64,000 nt of DNA. Origin: Megaustenia siamemsis (Eukaryota > Mollusca > Gastropoda > Stylommatophora > Ariophantidae). A program made the translations under genes and the position numbers. How positions within the stretch are numbered: the first letter of the stretch is position 1; each line of letters opens with the position of its first letter. A model generated the notes under the pieces. That model had not been told where the DNA came from. It did not search any database and was given only the letters and a program-made list of their open reading frames with translations. Below are positions 63,038 through 64,000 of the stretch, piece by piece. Location: positions 30,796,121 to 30,860,120 of the forward strand of contig JAVIAB010000160.1 in NCBI GenBank assembly GCA_032433765.1, given 5' to 3'.

Positions 63038-63685
63038 TAGATCCGATGGCTAGCCTTTTCTGGGTTATGAGATTCGATGGCTTGCTCTCTATGGGTAGTG
63101 AGATCCGATGGCTAGCCTTTTCTGGGTATGAAATTCGATGGCTTGCTCTCTATGGGTAGTTAGATCCGATGGCTAGCCTTTTCTGGGTTATGAGATCCGA
63201 TGGCTTGCTCTCTATGGGTAGTGAGATCCGATGGCTTGCTCTCTATGGGTAGTGAGATCCGATGGCTAGCCTTTTTGGGTTATGAGATCCGATGGCTTGC
63301 TCTCTATGGGTAGTGAGATCCGATGGCTAGCCTTTTCTGGGTTATGAGATCCGATGGCTTGCTCTCTATGGGTAGTGAGATCCGATGGCTTGCTCTCTAT
63401 GGGTAGTGAGATCCGATGGCTAGCCTTTTCTGTGTAGTGAGATCCGATGGCTTGCTCTCTATGGGTAGTGAGATCCGATGGCTTGCTCTCTATGGGTAGT
63501 GAGATCCGATGGCTAGCCTTTCTGGGTTATGAGATCCGATGGCTTGCTCTCTATGGGTAGTGAGATCCGATGGCTTGCTCTCTATGGGTAGTGAGATCCA
63601 ATGGCTAGCCTTTTCTGGGTTATGAGATCCGATGGCTTGCTCTCTATGGGTAGTGAGATCCGATGGCTTGCTCTCTATGGGTAGT
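63038..63685 (+). repeat. Spacer before the last core
   Basis: About 21 monomers: post-T4 alternation, then T2 T1 T1 groups with one T3. ccaatgg at 63598 is in phase. Only satellite. Confidence 0.8.
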
Positions 63686-64000
63686 GAGATCCGATGGCTA
63701 GCCGTTTCTGGGTTCTGAGATCCGATGGCTTGCTCTCTATGGGTAGTGAGATCCGATGGCTCGCTCTCTGTGGGTAGTGAGATCCGATGGCTTGCTCTCT
63801 ATGGGTAGTGAGATCCGATGGCTAGCCTTTTCTGTGTAGTGAGATCCGATGGCTTGCTCTCTATGGGTAGTGAGATCCGATGGCTAGCCTTTTCTGTGTA
63901 GTGAGATCCGATGGCTTGCTCTCTATGGGTAGTGAGATCCTATGGCTAGCCTTTTCTGTGTAGTGAGATCCGATGGCTTGCTCTCTATGGGTAGTGAGAT
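63686..64000 (+). repeat. 55- or 41-monomer HOR, truncated by window end
   Basis: Complete T6 (63686-63716), T1, T5 (tail 63760), T1, T3, T1, T3, T1, then T3 with cctatgg (63939) and T1. The first ten monomers match the reference core at 40618, including cctatgg 179 bp after T5. The array continues beyond the window, so which version this is cannot be seen. Confidence 0.88.

Larger units (their letters stand above)
1..64000 (+). repeat. 31-bp satellite array filling the window
   Basis: Head-to-tail 31-bp monomers run from the first base to the last, about 2,060 copies, all in one orientation with no interruption by other DNA that I can find. The 12-base head gagatccgatgg is almost invariant; the 19-base tail varies and defines six main types. 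T1 has 16 G+C in 31 and T2 has 15, so base composition is about 50% GC. Both have 20 G+T in 31, so the written strand is strongly purine/pyrimidine-independent but keto-rich throughout. There is one CpG and one GATC per typical monomer. No tRNA, rRNA, transposon end or long open frame is present. Size and nested order are typical of eukaryotic heterochromatic satellites; I do not recognise the monomer as a named family, and its chromosomal position is unknown. Confidence 0.97.

Noticed and set aside
1..64000. CRISPR array
   Set aside because: A conserved 12-base head and 19-base variable tail recall repeat and spacer, but the tails are a handful of recurring types, not unique spacers, the head is too short, and there are thousands of units with no cas genes.
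1..64000. Telomeric repeat or interstitial telomere
   Set aside because: The gggttat of T2 and taggtagttag of T4 look vaguely telomeric, but no run of a 5-8 bp telomeric unit exists.
1..64000. Coding minisatellite of a repetitive protein
   Set aside because: The unit is not a multiple of three, stops occur in every forward frame within about 93 bp, and the minus strand has almost no ATG.

Overview
The whole 64 kb window is one uninterrupted tandem satellite. I find no gene, RNA gene, transposon, CRISPR array or unique DNA. The unit is 31 bp, about 2,060 copies, and every copy I read lies in the same orientation. Each monomer has a near-invariant 12-base head (gagatccgatgg; the first base is g or t) and a 19-base tail that defines its type. 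T1 has the tail cttgctctctatgggtagt and is the most common. T2 is ctagccttttctgggttat. T3 is ctagccttttctgtgtagt. T4 is ctagtcttttctaggtagt. T5 is ctcgctctctgtgggtagt. T6 is ctagccgtttctgggttct. A T1 subtype has attcgatgg in place of atccgatgg. An array this size with nested higher-order structure points to eukaryotic heterochromatin (centromeric, pericentromeric, subtelomeric, or a sex or B chromosome). The sequence does not let me name the species or the chromosome position.

The array has several levels of order. The lowest is the 31-mer. Next is a loose 93-bp trimer (T2 T1 T1). Above that is a 55-monomer higher-order repeat (HOR) of about 1,705 bp with T6 at 1, T5 at 3, T3 at 5, 7, 9 and 18, T2 at 13, 15, 21, 24, 27, 29, 31, 39, 41, 43, 46 and 48, T4 at 38 and 55, and T1 elsewhere. 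I read this fully in the copies at 40618-42322 and 44290-45993. The copies at 3264, 5521 and 17089 keep the same marker spacing. A sixth copy starts at 63686 and runs off the end. Cores are separated by variable stretches of T1/T2/T3 monomers.

Layout: 1-3263 holds two T4 pairs without a T6-T1-T5 start. 3264-7224 holds two cores. 8153-8803 is a block with two T5 monomers. 8804-39538 is mostly eroded: many 28-30 bp monomers, diagnostic T4/T5/T6 bases partly changed to the T1/T2 form, with one good core at 17089-18785. 39539-50327 is the best-preserved part. 50328-63685 is dominated by a shortened 41-monomer HOR (three copies with the same internal loss) and by a segmental duplication at an offset of 4,230 bp.

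Nothing here works as a gene set. The information is about how a satellite evolves: unequal exchange, local duplication and conversion between monomers. It also concerns assembly accuracy, because many length variants are one-base losses in short homopolymers at places where sister copies are intact. The four predicted open reading frames are by-products of the repeat and are rejected.
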